In this document: positions 1-8,097 of the stretch, piece by piece
Layout of the letters: each line of letters starts with the position of its first letter
Position numbering within the stretch: position 1 is the stretch's first letter
Assembly (NCBI RefSeq): GCF_029433105.1
Contig: NZ_JARNTW010000005.1
Coordinates: 253,659 to 317,658, forward strand
DNA: 64,000 nt
Direction of reading: 5' to 3'
DNA from: Runella sp. MFBS21
GTDB lineage: Bacteria; Bacteroidota; Bacteroidia; Cytophagales; Spirosomataceae
Position numbers and translations under genes: made by a program
The notes under the pieces: generated by a model
The model's database searches: none
What the model saw: the letters and a program-made list of their open reading frames with translations, nothing else
What the model was told of the DNA's origin: nothing

Positions 1-1
1 G

Positions 2-895
2 AAAGGCGGAACCGAAATTGGAAAGCACATCGATACCCACGGCGACGGCGTGAAAGTAGTGGCACTTTGGGTAGATGATGCAGAATATGCTTACCATACC
101 ACGGTAGAGCGCGGCGCTAAACCATATTTTGAACCAGTAGTAGAGGAAGACCAGTGGGGCAAAGTAATTCGGTCGGGGATACATACCTATGGCGATACAG
201 TACATGTGTTTGTAGAGCGAAAAGAATATGAGGGCGTTTTTTTGCCAGGTTTTCAAGCTTGGAAGCCTGCCTATCAGCCTAGCGATGTAGGTCTCAAGTA
301 CGTAGATCACATGGTGGGCAATGTAGGCTGGAACGAAATGCTCCCTTGGGTAGAATTTTATGCTCACGTCATGGGCTTCAATCAATTGGTTTCGTTTGAT
401 GACAAAGACATCTCGACCGATTATACAGCCTTAATGAGCAAAGTCATGAGCAATGGAAACGGGCGCATTAAATTTCCAATCAATGAACCTGCCGAAGGCA
501 AGAAAAAATCGCAAGTGGAGGAATACCTTGATTTTTATGGCGGAGCGGGCGTACAGCACATCGCCGTTGCCACCGACAATATCATCGAGACTGTGACAGA
601 ATTGCAAGAGCGAGGCGTGGAGTTTTTGAACGTCCCTACCACTTACTACGACGATTTGCTAGAGCGTGTAGGCCATATCGACGAAGATTTGGAGCCGCTG
701 CGCCAATTGGGGATTTTGGTAGATAGAGACGATGAAGGCTACTTGCTGCAAATCTTCACGAAGCCTATCATGCCGCGCCCTACTTTGTTTTTTGAAATCA
801 TCCAACGCAAAGGAGCGAAATCTTTTGGTAAAGGAAATTTTAAAGCTCTTTTTGAGGCTATTGAGCGCGAACAGGCGTTGAGAGGTACGTTGTAA
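2..895 (+). CDS. hppD: 4-hydroxyphenylpyruvate dioxygenase, 5' end outside window
   Basis: Non-heme Fe(II) enzyme that converts 4-hydroxyphenylpyruvate to homogentisate in tyrosine breakdown, in the cytoplasm. The frame is open from base 2 with no start, so the N-terminal domain is cut by the window edge; the GTG at base 50 is internal. Visible family signatures are the C-terminal vicinal-oxygen-chelate domain with iron ligands His in DHMVGNV, His in GVQHIAVAT and Glu in the FFEIIQR block near the end. The C-terminus (GKGNFKALFEAIEREQ) is typical of the family. The stop is 9 nt before phhA, so the two are co-transcribed, consistent with a Phe to Tyr to homogentisate route. Identification is firm; the missing part lies to the left. 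Confidence 0.96.
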   Translation, partial: KGGTEIGKHIDTHGDGVKVVALWVDDAEYAYHTTVERGAKPYFEPVVEEDQWGKVIRSGIHTYGDTVHVFVERKEYEGVFLPGFQAWKPAYQPSDVGLKYVDHMVGNVGWNEMLPWVEFYAHVMGFNQLVSFDDKDISTDYTALMSKVMSNGNGRIKFPINEPAEGKKKSQVEEYLDFYGGAGVQHIAVATDNIIETVTELQERGVEFLNVPTTYYDDLLERVGHIDEDLEPLRQLGILVDRDDEGYLLQIFTKPIMPRPTLFFEIIQRKGAKSFGKGNFKALFEAIEREQALRGTL

Positions 896-904
896 AACTC
901 CCAA

Positions 905-1645
905 ATGAGACCAGACATGGAACAGGCATATCAAAAATATACCCAAGAAGACCAAGCCATGTGGCAGATGCTTTTTCAACGTCAGATGGCGCAGCTACCT
1001 GCTATTGCTAGTCGCATGTATTTAGAGGGCATCGAAAAGGTAGGGTTTAGGGCGGAGCATATTCCTAATTTCAACAACGAGACCAATCCGCGTCTACGGC
1101 AGTTGGCTGGTTGGGAGGTAGAAGTAGTGCCGGGATTGATTCCGCAGCCAGATTTTTTTAGATTACTTTCTAACCGTAAGTTTCCAGCTTCTACGTGGCT
1201 TCGTACGCCCGCCCAATTGGACTATCTCGAAGAGCCAGATATGTTTCATGATACTTTTGGGCATGTACCTTTGCTGACTCACCAGCCCTTTTGTGATTTT
1301 GTCGAAGATTTGAGTCGAATTGCTTTACGTTTCATCGATTTACCCGAAGCCATTGTGCAGATTAGTCGATTGTATTGGTACACGGTGGAGTTTGGTTTAA
1401 TAGAGGAAGCAGGTCAGCTCAAAATTTATGGGGGTGGAATTTTATCGTCAGCCGGAGAAAGTGTGTACTGCTTAAGCGACAAAATTCCCAAGTTACCTTT
1501 CGATGTTCGGACGATTTTGGCCACACCTTTTCATATTGACCGATTTCAGGAGCATTATTTTGTGATAAATTCTTACGAGCAGCTTTATCGCTCAACGCCT
1601 GATATTGAGGAATTTCTGTCTGAAAGCTATTTGGTTGGAAAATAA
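905..1645 (+). CDS. phhA: Phenylalanine 4-monooxygenase (monomeric bacterial type)
   Basis: Tetrahydrobiopterin-dependent iron hydroxylase that makes tyrosine from phenylalanine, in the cytoplasm. The 246-residue protein carries the family signature FHDTFGHVPLL, whose two histidines (about 115 and 120) bind iron, and the third ligand Glu (about 162) in the block YWYTVEFGLI. The motif GGGILSSAGES also fits the aromatic amino acid hydroxylase fold. There is no regulatory ACT domain, as usual in bacteria. It lies 9 nt after hppD, forming a catabolic pair. The first ATG is taken as start; an ATG four codons later (base 917) is equally possible. The tRNA promoter begins about 40 nt after the stop. 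Confidence 0.95.
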   Translation: MRPDMEQAYQKYTQEDQAMWQMLFQRQMAQLPAIASRMYLEGIEKVGFRAEHIPNFNNETNPRLRQLAGWEVEVVPGLIPQPDFFRLLSNRKFPASTWLRTPAQLDYLEEPDMFHDTFGHVPLLTHQPFCDFVEDLSRIALRFIDLPEAIVQISRLYWYTVEFGLIEEAGQLKIYGGGILSSAGESVYCLSDKIPKLPFDVRTILATPFHIDRFQEHYFVINSYEQLYRSTPDIEEFLSESYLVGK

Positions 1646-1681
1646 ATTTCAAAAATTTTGTTCTTTTTTTGACCTGAAAAC

Positions 1682-1713
1682 TTGCGAAAGAGAAATTAAT
1701 TCAGCTATATTTG
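1682..1713 (+). promoter_or_regulatory. Bacteroidota-type promoter of the tRNA pair
   Basis: TTG at 1682-1684 and TATATTTG at 1706-1713 match the Bacteroidota -33/-7 pattern (TTG, then TAnnTTTG) with a 21-nt spacer. Transcription would start near 1720, about 38 nt before the first tRNA. The match is by eye. Confidence 0.6.
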
Positions 1714-1757
1714 CACCTCGTTAAGCCAAACGCCGCTGCAAATGCAGCAAAATCAAC

Positions 1758-1844
1758 GGAGAGATGGGTGAGTGGCTGAAACCAGCAGTTTGCTAAACTG
1801 CCGTACTCGTAAGGGTACCGAGGGTTCGAATCCCTCTCCCTCCG
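1758..1844 (+). tRNA. tRNA-Ser(GCU)
   Basis: An 87-nt cloverleaf. The acceptor arms GGAGAGA and TCCCTCC pair except for one A-C position. The anticodon stem is GCAGT/ACTGC with loop TTGCTAA and anticodon GCT at 1792-1794. There is a long variable arm, as expected for class II serine tRNA, and a T arm GAGGG-TTCGAAT-CCCTC. The 3' CCA is not encoded. Confidence 0.95.
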
Positions 1845-1865
1845 CTGCTAATTTTGGCCTAGCAT

Positions 1866-1940
1866 CGGGATGTAGCGTAGTCCGGTCATCGCGCCTGGTT
1901 TGGGACCAGGAGGTCGCAAGTTCGAATCTTGCCATCCCGA
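1866..1940 (+). tRNA. tRNA-Pro(UGG)
   Basis: A 75-nt cloverleaf with acceptor arms CGGGATG/CATCCCG, anticodon stem CCTGG/CCAGG, loop TTTGGGA, anticodon TGG at 1901-1903 and T loop TTCGAAT. CCA is not encoded. It lies 21 nt after tRNA-Ser and shares its transcript. It borders an accessory gene segment on its 3' side. Confidence 0.95.
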
Positions 1941-1945
1941 CTTTA

Positions 1946-1980
1946 TAAAGCACTGTAAGACAGTTTCTTACAGTGCTTTA
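1946..1980 (+). terminator. Hairpin terminator after the tRNA pair
   Basis: A perfect 15-bp inverted repeat (TAAAGCACTGTAAGA at 1946-1960, its complement at 1966-1980) with a 5-nt loop starts 6 nt after tRNA-Pro. No clean T-tract follows, so processing or partial termination is possible. An ATG overlapping its right end opens a frame into the next gene but is an unlikely start. Confidence 0.7.
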
Positions 1981-2027
1981 TGCTTTATAAAACCTTTAGG
2001 GTGGCAGAATGGTGGCAAAAATACAGA

Positions 2028-2558
2028 ATGACCGATAAACTAATCATATTAGACCTTGACGAGACTCTTATTCACGCTACTTCCCATAAACGTGACCTTT
2101 TGGAAGATTTCATCTTCGATAAATATTTTGTGTATAAGCGGCCATTCCTTGATGATTTTCTTCAACAGCTGAGCCTCGATTTTAAACTGGGGATTTGGTC
2201 TTCAGCAGACGACAAATATGTGGAGTCTATTGTGAGTCTAATTAAAACCAGTATTCGTTTTGAAGTAGTTTGGGGGAGAAGTAAGTGTTCATATAGACGA
2301 AATATTGAACAAGATACTTATGTTTATGAAAAACGTCTCGCTAAGCTCAAAAAACGTGGCTTTGCACTTGAGCAAATACTTCTGATAGATGATACCCCAG
2401 AAAAGGCACGCCCTAATTATGGCAATGCAATTTACATTGATGAATTTAGGGGTGACCCAAACGACAATGAATTAAATCATCTTCTCAAATATCTGAGGAC
2501 ATTGAAAAACTGTGAAAATGTCCGAGCAGTTGAAAAAAGAAATTGGAGATACAAATGA
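2028..2558 (+). CDS. HAD-superfamily phosphatase of the NIF/FCP1-like type
   Basis: Predicted small phosphatase, 176 residues from the ATG at 2028 (MTDKLIILDLDETLIHA). The DLDET box gives the HAD nucleophile Asp9 and acid Asp11. WSSA near residue 59 is motif II, and LLIDDTPEKA near residue 123 is the metal-binding DD motif. Spacing and the RPFLDDFLQQL block resemble the NLI-interacting-factor (FCP1/SCP) branch. The frame stays open up to an ATG at 1980, but that lies in the tRNA terminator and adds residues that match nothing recognisable. The substrate is unknown. It stands alone on the plus strand beside tRNA-Pro, in what looks like a small genomic island, and is flanked by 13-bp direct repeats (2019-2031 and 2568-2580). 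Confidence 0.8.
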   Translation: MTDKLIILDLDETLIHATSHKRDLLEDFIFDKYFVYKRPFLDDFLQQLSLDFKLGIWSSADDKYVESIVSLIKTSIRFEVVWGRSKCSYRRNIEQDTYVYEKRLAKLKKRGFALEQILLIDDTPEKARPNYGNAIYIDEFRGDPNDNELNHLLKYLRTLKNCENVRAVEKRNWRYK

Positions 2559-2602
2559 TTCAATACGAAATACAGAATGATTTGTATAAGTGTTGCAAGG
2601 GT

Positions 2603-3205
2603 CTAATGATCACTTTTTTTTGTTAAAATCCCCTTTTCTACGCTTTCGTTAATCAGGCCTTCGGCATAATTCCAGAGCGATGTAGAGCCATGATTGATTA
2701 CTTTTTTCTTGTCATAAACTTTCTGGTAGTCTACATTAAATTCGGCCCAAGTTCCGCCATTGTTGGAGGTATTTTGAAGCAATGGTTCAAATCGGTCCAT
2801 TGCTCTGGCAAATTTGGCTTCATCGCTGATGCCCTCTTCAAACTCTAGCCAAATGGCGATTAATTCTTCGGCTTGGGGTGCTGGTAAAAGGCCAAAAATC
2901 CTTTTGGCCGCTATAAGCTCTTGCTCAGTGTTACAGTGATTTTTTGTGGTGTCATAAATAAACGTATCACCCGCATCTATTTCCACTATATCATGAATCA
3001 AGACCATTTTTAAGACTTTAAGAATATCAATCGGTGTGTTTGAATGTTCGGCCAGCACGATGGTCATCATCGCTAAATGCCAGCTATGCTCGGCGTCATT
3101 TTCACACCGGTCGCTGTTAAACAATTTTGTTTTGCGTTGGATGTACTTTAATTTGTCGATTTCTTTTATGAAATTAACCTGTTGTATTAGATTTTCTAAT
3201 GACAT
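2603..3205 (-). CDS. HD-domain hydrolase (YfbR/HD_3-like nucleotidase)
   Basis: Predicted metal-dependent phosphohydrolase, 200 residues. The HD signature is complete: His40 in ENDAEHSWHLAMM, His71-Asp72 in LIHDIVEIDAGDTF, and a distal Asp near 137 in ARAMDRFEPLL. This pattern fits the YfbR-type group, whose studied members are 5'-deoxynucleotidases; activity here is an inference. It is full length for the family. It is convergent with the HAD gene (44 nt apart) and has no close upstream partner on its own strand. It is part of the accessory stretch between tRNA-Pro and the acyltransferase operon. Confidence 0.85.
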   Translation of the reverse strand: MSLENLIQQVNFIKEIDKLKYIQRKTKLFNSDRCENDAEHSWHLAMMTIVLAEHSNTPIDILKVLKMVLIHDIVEIDAGDTFIYDTTKNHCNTEQELIAAKRIFGLLPAPQAEELIAIWLEFEEGISDEAKFARAMDRFEPLLQNTSNNGGTWAEFNVDYQKVYDKKKVINHGSTSLWNYAEGLINESVEKGILTKKSDH

Positions 3206-3551
3206 TGTGGTTGAGTTTTAAAAGTGATGAATGATATGGACAAACGAGCGCATTCAGCCCCTGATGGCTGAATTTTTCTGCTTTGTAAAGGAACTTTGTA
3301 CGATTCCTAATAACGGGTTGGCACTTGGCGCAGGGGGGGATTTCGGAGCACAAAACTGTCAATATACAATCCCTAAAGCTTTCGGGATTGAAGACAGGTA
3401 GAATGTTTAATTGACCAAGTCATCAGCCATTGCCATCAAACGCATATTATCGGTTCGATACTCTTTTCGTTCGTTGTTTTGTCTGTCGGTTGGACAGACA
3501 CATTCTTTGCCAAGCTTGGGTTGTGTACTTTTATAGGTGATGTCATTGTAC
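3206..3551. other. Gene-free accessory spacer with short palindromes
   Basis: No convincing coding frame. It contains small inverted repeats: ATTCAGCC/GGCTGAAT at 3250-3271 and AATCCC/GGGATT around 3369-3390. The stretch near 3310-3352 (TTGGCACTTGGCGCAGG and what follows) resembles, from memory, an intergenic sequence seen beside mobile or defence genes in related bacteria; this is not verified. Confidence 0.4.
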
Positions 3552-4589
3552 TTATTCATCTTGTATATTCTTTAATCCTGAAAATTCTGATTCTGACCCT
3601 AGTATTTTTTCGAGTTCTGCTTGCAATTGTTTTTTATCGGGCAGGTAGAGCTGATACTTACTTACAAAAAGCTGATTGGTAATGTTTTCGGTAGCGTACT
3701 CAACCAGGATATGGTCTTTGTAAGCACCTAACACTATTCCGATGGGCGGATTATCGTCTTGTTCATTTTCTTCTTTGGCAAAATAGTTCAGATACAGGTT
3801 CATTTGCCCAATATCATTGTGCTCAATTTCTCCCCGTTTTAAATCAATAAGTACAAAGCATTTTAAAATGCGGTGATAGAAAACCAAATCCACAAAAAAA
3901 TGGCGATTCGAAAGCGTAATTTTGTATTGTCTGCCGATAAAGGCGAAGCCTTTACCAAGTTCTAAAAGAAAATGTTCTAAATTTTGGATCAATCTGGTTT
4001 CTAACTCGCCTTCGAGGTACTGATATTGTTGGGGTATTCCCAAAAATTCAAAGATATAGGGGTCCTTAATAATATCAGTTGCCACTTGGGTTTCGGTTCC
4101 CTTTTGAGATAGTGTCAGCACTCCTTCTTTGTCTTTACTGAGTGCCAAACGGTGAAACAACATACTTTTCATTTGTCGTTTTAATTCCCTTACACTCCAA
4201 TTTTCTTTTTCGCATTGCTTTATATAAAAGCTAATTGCCAAAGAATCGTCATTTTTAAGAATCTCAAAGTAGTGACTCCAACTCAATTGGTGAGACAGTG
4301 TTTCACTAATTGGAAAAGACAAATAAAGTTTTCTGATATAAACGAGATTTGATCTACTGAATCCTCTCCCGTATTTAGAAGTCAGGTCTTTGGAAAGTCT
4401 ATCCAATACTTCACTGCCGTAATCGGATTTTTGCTTTCCTCTTTGCTCGTACTCAACAATATATTTTCCTATTTGCCAATAAGTTTGCACCAACAGGGTA
4501 TTTATTGCTTTTGCGGCATGCAATCTGGCATTAGCAAGTAAATTGCCAATTTGGTCAACTAAATCATCGTATGGCTTTACATCACTCAT
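3552..4589 (-). CDS. YhcG/DUF1016-family PDDEXK nuclease domain protein
   Basis: 345 residues with an N-terminal DUF1016-type helical region (LLVQTYWQIGKYIVEYE, then YGRGFSRSNLVYIRKLY) and a C-terminal PDDEXK nuclease-like domain. Residues about 228-262 hold FVDLVFYHR, LIDLKRGE and HNDIGQMNLY; the Asp in FVDLVFY and the Asp-x-Lys in LIDLKRG look like the catalytic pieces. Members are widespread, often close to restriction-modification loci, and are thought to act on nucleic acid; their exact role is unsettled. Here the gene lies 12 nt downstream of the remains of a DNA methyltransferase on the same strand, suggesting it was once part of a defence cluster. It appears intact. Confidence 0.88.
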   Translation of the reverse strand: MSDVKPYDDLVDQIGNLLANARLHAAKAINTLLVQTYWQIGKYIVEYEQRGKQKSDYGSEVLDRLSKDLTSKYGRGFSRSNLVYIRKLYLSFPISETLSHQLSWSHYFEILKNDDSLAISFYIKQCEKENWSVRELKRQMKSMLFHRLALSKDKEGVLTLSQKGTETQVATDIIKDPYIFEFLGIPQQYQYLEGELETRLIQNLEHFLLELGKGFAFIGRQYKITLSNRHFFVDLVFYHRILKCFVLIDLKRGEIEHNDIGQMNLYLNYFAKEENEQDDNPPIGIVLGAYKDHILVEYATENITNQLFVSKYQLYLPDKKQLQAELEKILGSESEFSGLKNIQDE

Positions 4590-4601
4590 CTTCGCCTAAT
4601 T

Positions 4602-5112
4602 TTAAGTAATGGATAAATTGCCTTCATCGTTAAAAAGCGTGAAGTGGGGTGTTTTTTCCACCAAAAATTTAAACATAGAGTCGTTTACAGTACTCCATTC
4701 AGAAAATACAATCGGTTGGTTTGGGGCGAGATTGGTAAAGTCCAAGGTATCCCCCCAAAGTGTATTTCGGCTCAATAAAAAACGAACAGAACGGATACAC
4801 TCATTTTCTACTTGCTCGAAAATCTTAGAATACCAAGCAAACGGTCTCGACATTCTTGTGCGTTGTCTTCTAAAATGTCTATTCCGTAAATACTGGAAAC
4901 CGCAATACTAGAATAACGTTCCTATTTCACTTGACTTTTGCTATATTGAGCATCTACTACGGCTAATTTTCTTTTTAGTACTTCCGCTAAAAAGTTTCCA
5001 TTACCACAAGCAGGTTCTAAGAAACGTGAATCAATCCTTTCTAAGATTTGAGAAGTCTTTTTCTCATGGTTTTTGGCTACTTACTCTCCAAACGGCCTAC
5101 TGCTGACCCCAC
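4602..5112 (-). pseudogene. Decayed adenine-N6 DNA methyltransferase fragment
   Basis: On the minus strand, reading from about 5112, a conceptual product is recovered: RPFGE, a TAA stop, then a frame with the methylase motif I RFLEPACGNGNF. It continues to SKSQVK, hits an in-frame TAG, resumes as ERYSSIAVSSIYGIDILEDN, and after RDRLLGI shifts frame. The shifted frame holds FEQVENECIRSVRFLLSRN, TLWGD, and ends at 4602. These blocks occur in this order in N6-methylases of type I/II-like systems. At least two nonsense codons and one frameshift, plus missing upstream and catalytic (NPPY) regions, mean it is non-functional. It is the likely former partner of the adjacent nuclease gene. Confidence 0.8.
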
Positions 5113-5131
5113 CTCAATTTTGTTCAACTAC

Positions 5132-6352
5132 TTATAGCTGCCACTGCTGTATGGTTTCGCTCCATTTGCGGGCCCAATGGTGAGTAAGATAACCACTGAT
5201 GGGAAGAGAGAGCGCATATAATAGCGTGCTTTGTGCGTCTGTAAAAATACCAACGATTGAAATTTGTATCAGATAAAAAATCGGAAAAGTTACTAAAGCG
5301 AATAGCACAATCCGGAAAGCACTCGAAAACTGAGGATCTTTTAATTTGCGCGTCATCAAAAAAGGAAAAGCGTAGGGGAGGCCATTGTTGACTACTCCAT
5401 ATAAGGCTAAAGGGCTGCTAATCAATAAAAAAAGCATTTTTAAAACCAACATAAATATAGCAGGTTTACCTTTGCCTACCGTAAACGGACTAATGCTTTT
5501 AGGCTCCATCAGAAGTCGTTGCTGATGAGCGGCTTGTATTTGACCCATGTACTTTTCGGGCGTATTTTTTCGCAATTCATCAAGCTCTTTTCGCGTAGAA
5601 AGCACCGTGTTCATCAAATCCCCTCCTTTGCCCGAAGCTACGTCTATAAGCCACTTGTAATCGTCATGATGTGGCAAATCGTCGATGTGTAGCATCAAGG
5701 CTTGTATTGAATCATACATGCGTCGGGTTACTTGCGTAAGCGTGCGAGGTGGGTTTTCTTGGTAGGCATTTTGGTATTCACTAAGTTTGAATGGTTCTCC
5801 AAAATTGAGTACAAGGCGTTCTCCCATTTTTTGGCAGTGGGTATAGTAAAGCCCACAAGGGAGTATTTGGAGGTTGAGCCGCCAATCGTGTTCCGTTTCG
5901 GCCTGAAATGCAATGCGCGCCAGCCCTTTTTTGAAAGAGCGTAAATGGTATTGTACCCCATGATTCCCTTCGGGAAAAGCCGCCAAGGTACCACCTGTAC
6001 TCAAAATTTTGACGCAGGTATTGAAAATGTCGTCATTTTGCTTCATTTCATCCATGCCATCGCGAAGGCGATAAACAGGTAGCATTTTGAGCGACATGAG
6101 GAGTTTGCGTACAAAATCTTTTTTGAAAATATCGGCGCGGGTCAAAAAGTAGGGCTGCCTTTCACCTACGTTGAGTACCACCGCCAAGGCATCCATGAGG
6201 GTATTTTGATGATTAGTAACAATCAACAACGGGATATCGGTCGAAAGATTTTTTGGGAAATTCTTGATTTCAACTTTGCGATAAAAAATACGATTGTGCC
6301 AAAAACGGACATAAGCTCTAAGAAGGCTGTAAAAAAAACTACGGTGTGACAT
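5132..6352 (-). CDS. PlsC-like glycerol-phosphate acyltransferase
   Basis: Membrane-associated acyltransferase, 406 residues, probably acting in phospholipid or aminolipid synthesis. The acceptor motif is VTNHQNTLMDAL (His48, Asp54; five residues between them, a spacing common in Bacteroidota members). The second block is FPEGNHG near residue 127, followed by FKKGLARIA. The C-terminal 100 residues contain at least two hydrophobic segments (IFMLVLKMLFLLISSPLAL and a later pair), placing it in the inner membrane. It ends a three-gene minus-strand operon (TRIC channel, BASS transporter, acyltransferase) with 19-20 nt gaps. The acyl donor and acceptor cannot be told from sequence. Confidence 0.88.
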   Translation of the reverse strand: MSHRSFFYSLLRAYVRFWHNRIFYRKVEIKNFPKNLSTDIPLLIVTNHQNTLMDALAVVLNVGERQPYFLTRADIFKKDFVRKLLMSLKMLPVYRLRDGMDEMKQNDDIFNTCVKILSTGGTLAAFPEGNHGVQYHLRSFKKGLARIAFQAETEHDWRLNLQILPCGLYYTHCQKMGERLVLNFGEPFKLSEYQNAYQENPPRTLTQVTRRMYDSIQALMLHIDDLPHHDDYKWLIDVASGKGGDLMNTVLSTRKELDELRKNTPEKYMGQIQAAHQQRLLMEPKSISPFTVGKGKPAIFMLVLKMLFLLISSPLALYGVVNNGLPYAFPFLMTRKLKDPQFSSAFRIVLFALVTFPIFYLIQISIVGIFTDAQSTLLYALSLPISGYLTHHWARKWSETIQQWQL

Positions 6353-6372
6353 TGATGATGATTTTTTCAGAT

Positions 6373-7326
6373 TCAGGGTTGGGGATTAAGTGAAGAGGTT
6401 TGACCACTACGTTGCCAATAAAAAGCTAAGGCCGTGCCTGACAAAATATGCCAAATACTCCACCATCCTGCAATGATAGCCATACCACCCAAAGGTAAAT
6501 CAGACGGAAAGACGGTAGGATTGAAGAGCAAAGCAAGGCCAAGACCAGAGTTGTGAATACCTGTTTCGATACTTAGGGTGCGGCGGTTTTGGACAGATAA
6601 TCCGAAGACACTTCCCATGCCATAGCCAATCGCCAACGCCAAGGCATTTTGGATGAGTACCACTATAAATACATAGCCGATGTGATTGATGAAAATATCG
6701 AAATTTTGGGTGAAAGCAATTACTACTAAAGCTGTAAAAAACACCAAAGAAAGTATTCTGAAAGGCTTGAGCAACAAGTGAGCGACGCGTGGAAGATAAA
6801 TAGAACACAGCATTCCTAGCAGCATCGGAATCCCTAGGATAGTCATCACTGATTTCAGTAATTCTACCCAATCCAGCGTAAGAGGCCGAACCAACGAGCT
6901 ACTTTGTGCGTATAGATTGCCCCAAAATGTAAAATTGAAAGGCGTCATCACTACGGCGATAATAGTACTGATTGCCGTCAAGCTCACAGCCAAGGCTACA
7001 TTGCCACGAGCTAGAGAGGTGATAAAATTAGAAATATTGCCTCCAGGACAAGCAGCTACCAAAATCATCCCTAAAGCGACACCCACAGTGATATGGTCGC
7101 CTAGTGCCATGACCAACAGAAAGGTAGCGGCGGGCATTACCACAGCTTGGCTCAATACACCCGCCAATAGCTGACGAGGATTTTGAATAAGGCTTTGAAA
7201 GTGAGAAGGTTTGATGTCGAGTGCTACACCAAACATCATCAAAGCTAAAGCAATGTTGACGGTAGCGGAGCTTTCGGCGGAGAAGTTGAGCCGAATATAA
7301 TCCAGAGCGGATAAAGATTCTTTCAT
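6373..7326 (-). CDS. Bile acid:sodium symporter (BASS) family transporter
   Basis: Inner-membrane transporter, 317 residues from the ATG at 7326 (MKESLSALDYIRL), with about nine or ten hydrophobic segments. Family marks are ACPGGNISNFITSLARGN near the middle and ETGIHNSGLGLALL towards the end; in characterised homologues these unwound helices form the sodium and substrate sites. An in-frame start at 7389 would add 21 polar residues overlapping the upstream gene and is rejected. Bacterial members carry organic anions such as 2-keto acids or pantoate as well as bile acids, so the substrate is open. It is the second gene of the operon, 19 nt after the TRIC gene. Confidence 0.9.
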   Translation of the reverse strand: MKESLSALDYIRLNFSAESSATVNIALALMMFGVALDIKPSHFQSLIQNPRQLLAGVLSQAVVMPAATFLLVMALGDHITVGVALGMILVAACPGGNISNFITSLARGNVALAVSLTAISTIIAVVMTPFNFTFWGNLYAQSSSLVRPLTLDWVELLKSVMTILGIPMLLGMLCSIYLPRVAHLLLKPFRILSLVFFTALVVIAFTQNFDIFINHIGYVFIVVLIQNALALAIGYGMGSVFGLSVQNRRTLSIETGIHNSGLGLALLFNPTVFPSDLPLGGMAIIAGWWSIWHILSGTALAFYWQRSGQTSSLNPQP

Positions 7327-7345
7327 ATAGGTATCATTGGGGGAA

Positions 7346-7957
7346 TCAAAAGTCAATCTTGGGTAAAGAAAGTTGGTATTTGACCGCAATCAAACGGACA
7401 ATAATAATCAATAAAATGCATCCGATGGCATTCCAATCAGTATGAATTCCGTAATAATCCAGCAAAACATATACTACAGCCCCCGCCATACACGCAGTAG
7501 CATAAATTTCTTTTTGAAAAATAAGAGGCAACTCATTGATGAGTGTATCACGAATGACTCCCCCAAATACGGCCGAAATCATCCCTAAAATAATAGCCGC
7601 GAAAGGATTGACACCATATTGAAGGGATTTTTGAACCCCAAGAATGGTATACACGCCAATGCCGATTGTGTCAAGGAAAAAAATTACTTTATGAAGTTTG
7701 AGAATTGCCTTCTTGAAAATCACAGTCAACAGCACGCCCAACGTAATAAAAACGAGATAGTCGATGTGTTTGACCCACGCCAAAGGGTATACTCCTAAAG
7801 TGACGTCGCGCAGGGTGCCACCGCCAATCGCCGAAATAAAACCCGTGAAGAAAACTCCGAAGATGTCTTGGTACATTTTTTTGCCGGCAGCCGCCAAAGC
7901 TCCCGAGATGGCAAATACCAAAACGCCAATCATATCAATATAATAAGGCAGTGACAT
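7346..7957 (-). CDS. TRIC-family (UPF0126/YicG-like) membrane channel
   Basis: 203-residue inner-membrane protein with about seven transmembrane helices in two homologous halves. Each half has the family's glycine-rich pore motif: ISAIGGGTLRDVTLG in the first and ISAVFGGVIRDTLINELP in the second. Homologues are trimeric cation channels, and some bacterial members have been linked to glycine uptake. It is full length. It is the first gene of a minus-strand operon running into the BASS transporter and the acyltransferase. The stretch upstream, beyond 8098, holds tandem hairpin repeats. No strong promoter was found for it. Confidence 0.9.
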   Translation of the reverse strand: MSLPYYIDMIGVLVFAISGALAAAGKKMYQDIFGVFFTGFISAIGGGTLRDVTLGVYPLAWVKHIDYLVFITLGVLLTVIFKKAILKLHKVIFFLDTIGIGVYTILGVQKSLQYGVNPFAAIILGMISAVFGGVIRDTLINELPLIFQKEIYATACMAGAVVYVLLDYYGIHTDWNAIGCILLIIIVRLIAVKYQLSLPKIDF

Positions 7958-8097
7958 AGACAGTAATCAAACAAAGCACAAAGTAAAAAGAAACACAAAT
8001 GGGAAACCAATTTTTGCATCTCAACAATTTTTTTTGACGCTTCATGCAACCTTGTAGTTCCTTCTTGCATCTTATGTATGAAATTAGCAGCCACAAT

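Noticed and set aside
1753-1953. 66-residue minus-strand frame (contains GEGFEPSVPLRVRQFSK)
   Set aside because: It lies over the two tRNA genes; this is a well-known false protein read from tRNA antisense.
1980-2027. Earlier ATG for the HAD phosphatase
   Set aside because: It starts inside the tRNA terminator stem and adds 16 residues without family support; ATG 2028 starts right at the domain.
1866-5131. Complete integrative element with att sites
   Set aside because: No integrase gene and no second copy of the tRNA-Pro 3' end were seen near 5.1 kb.
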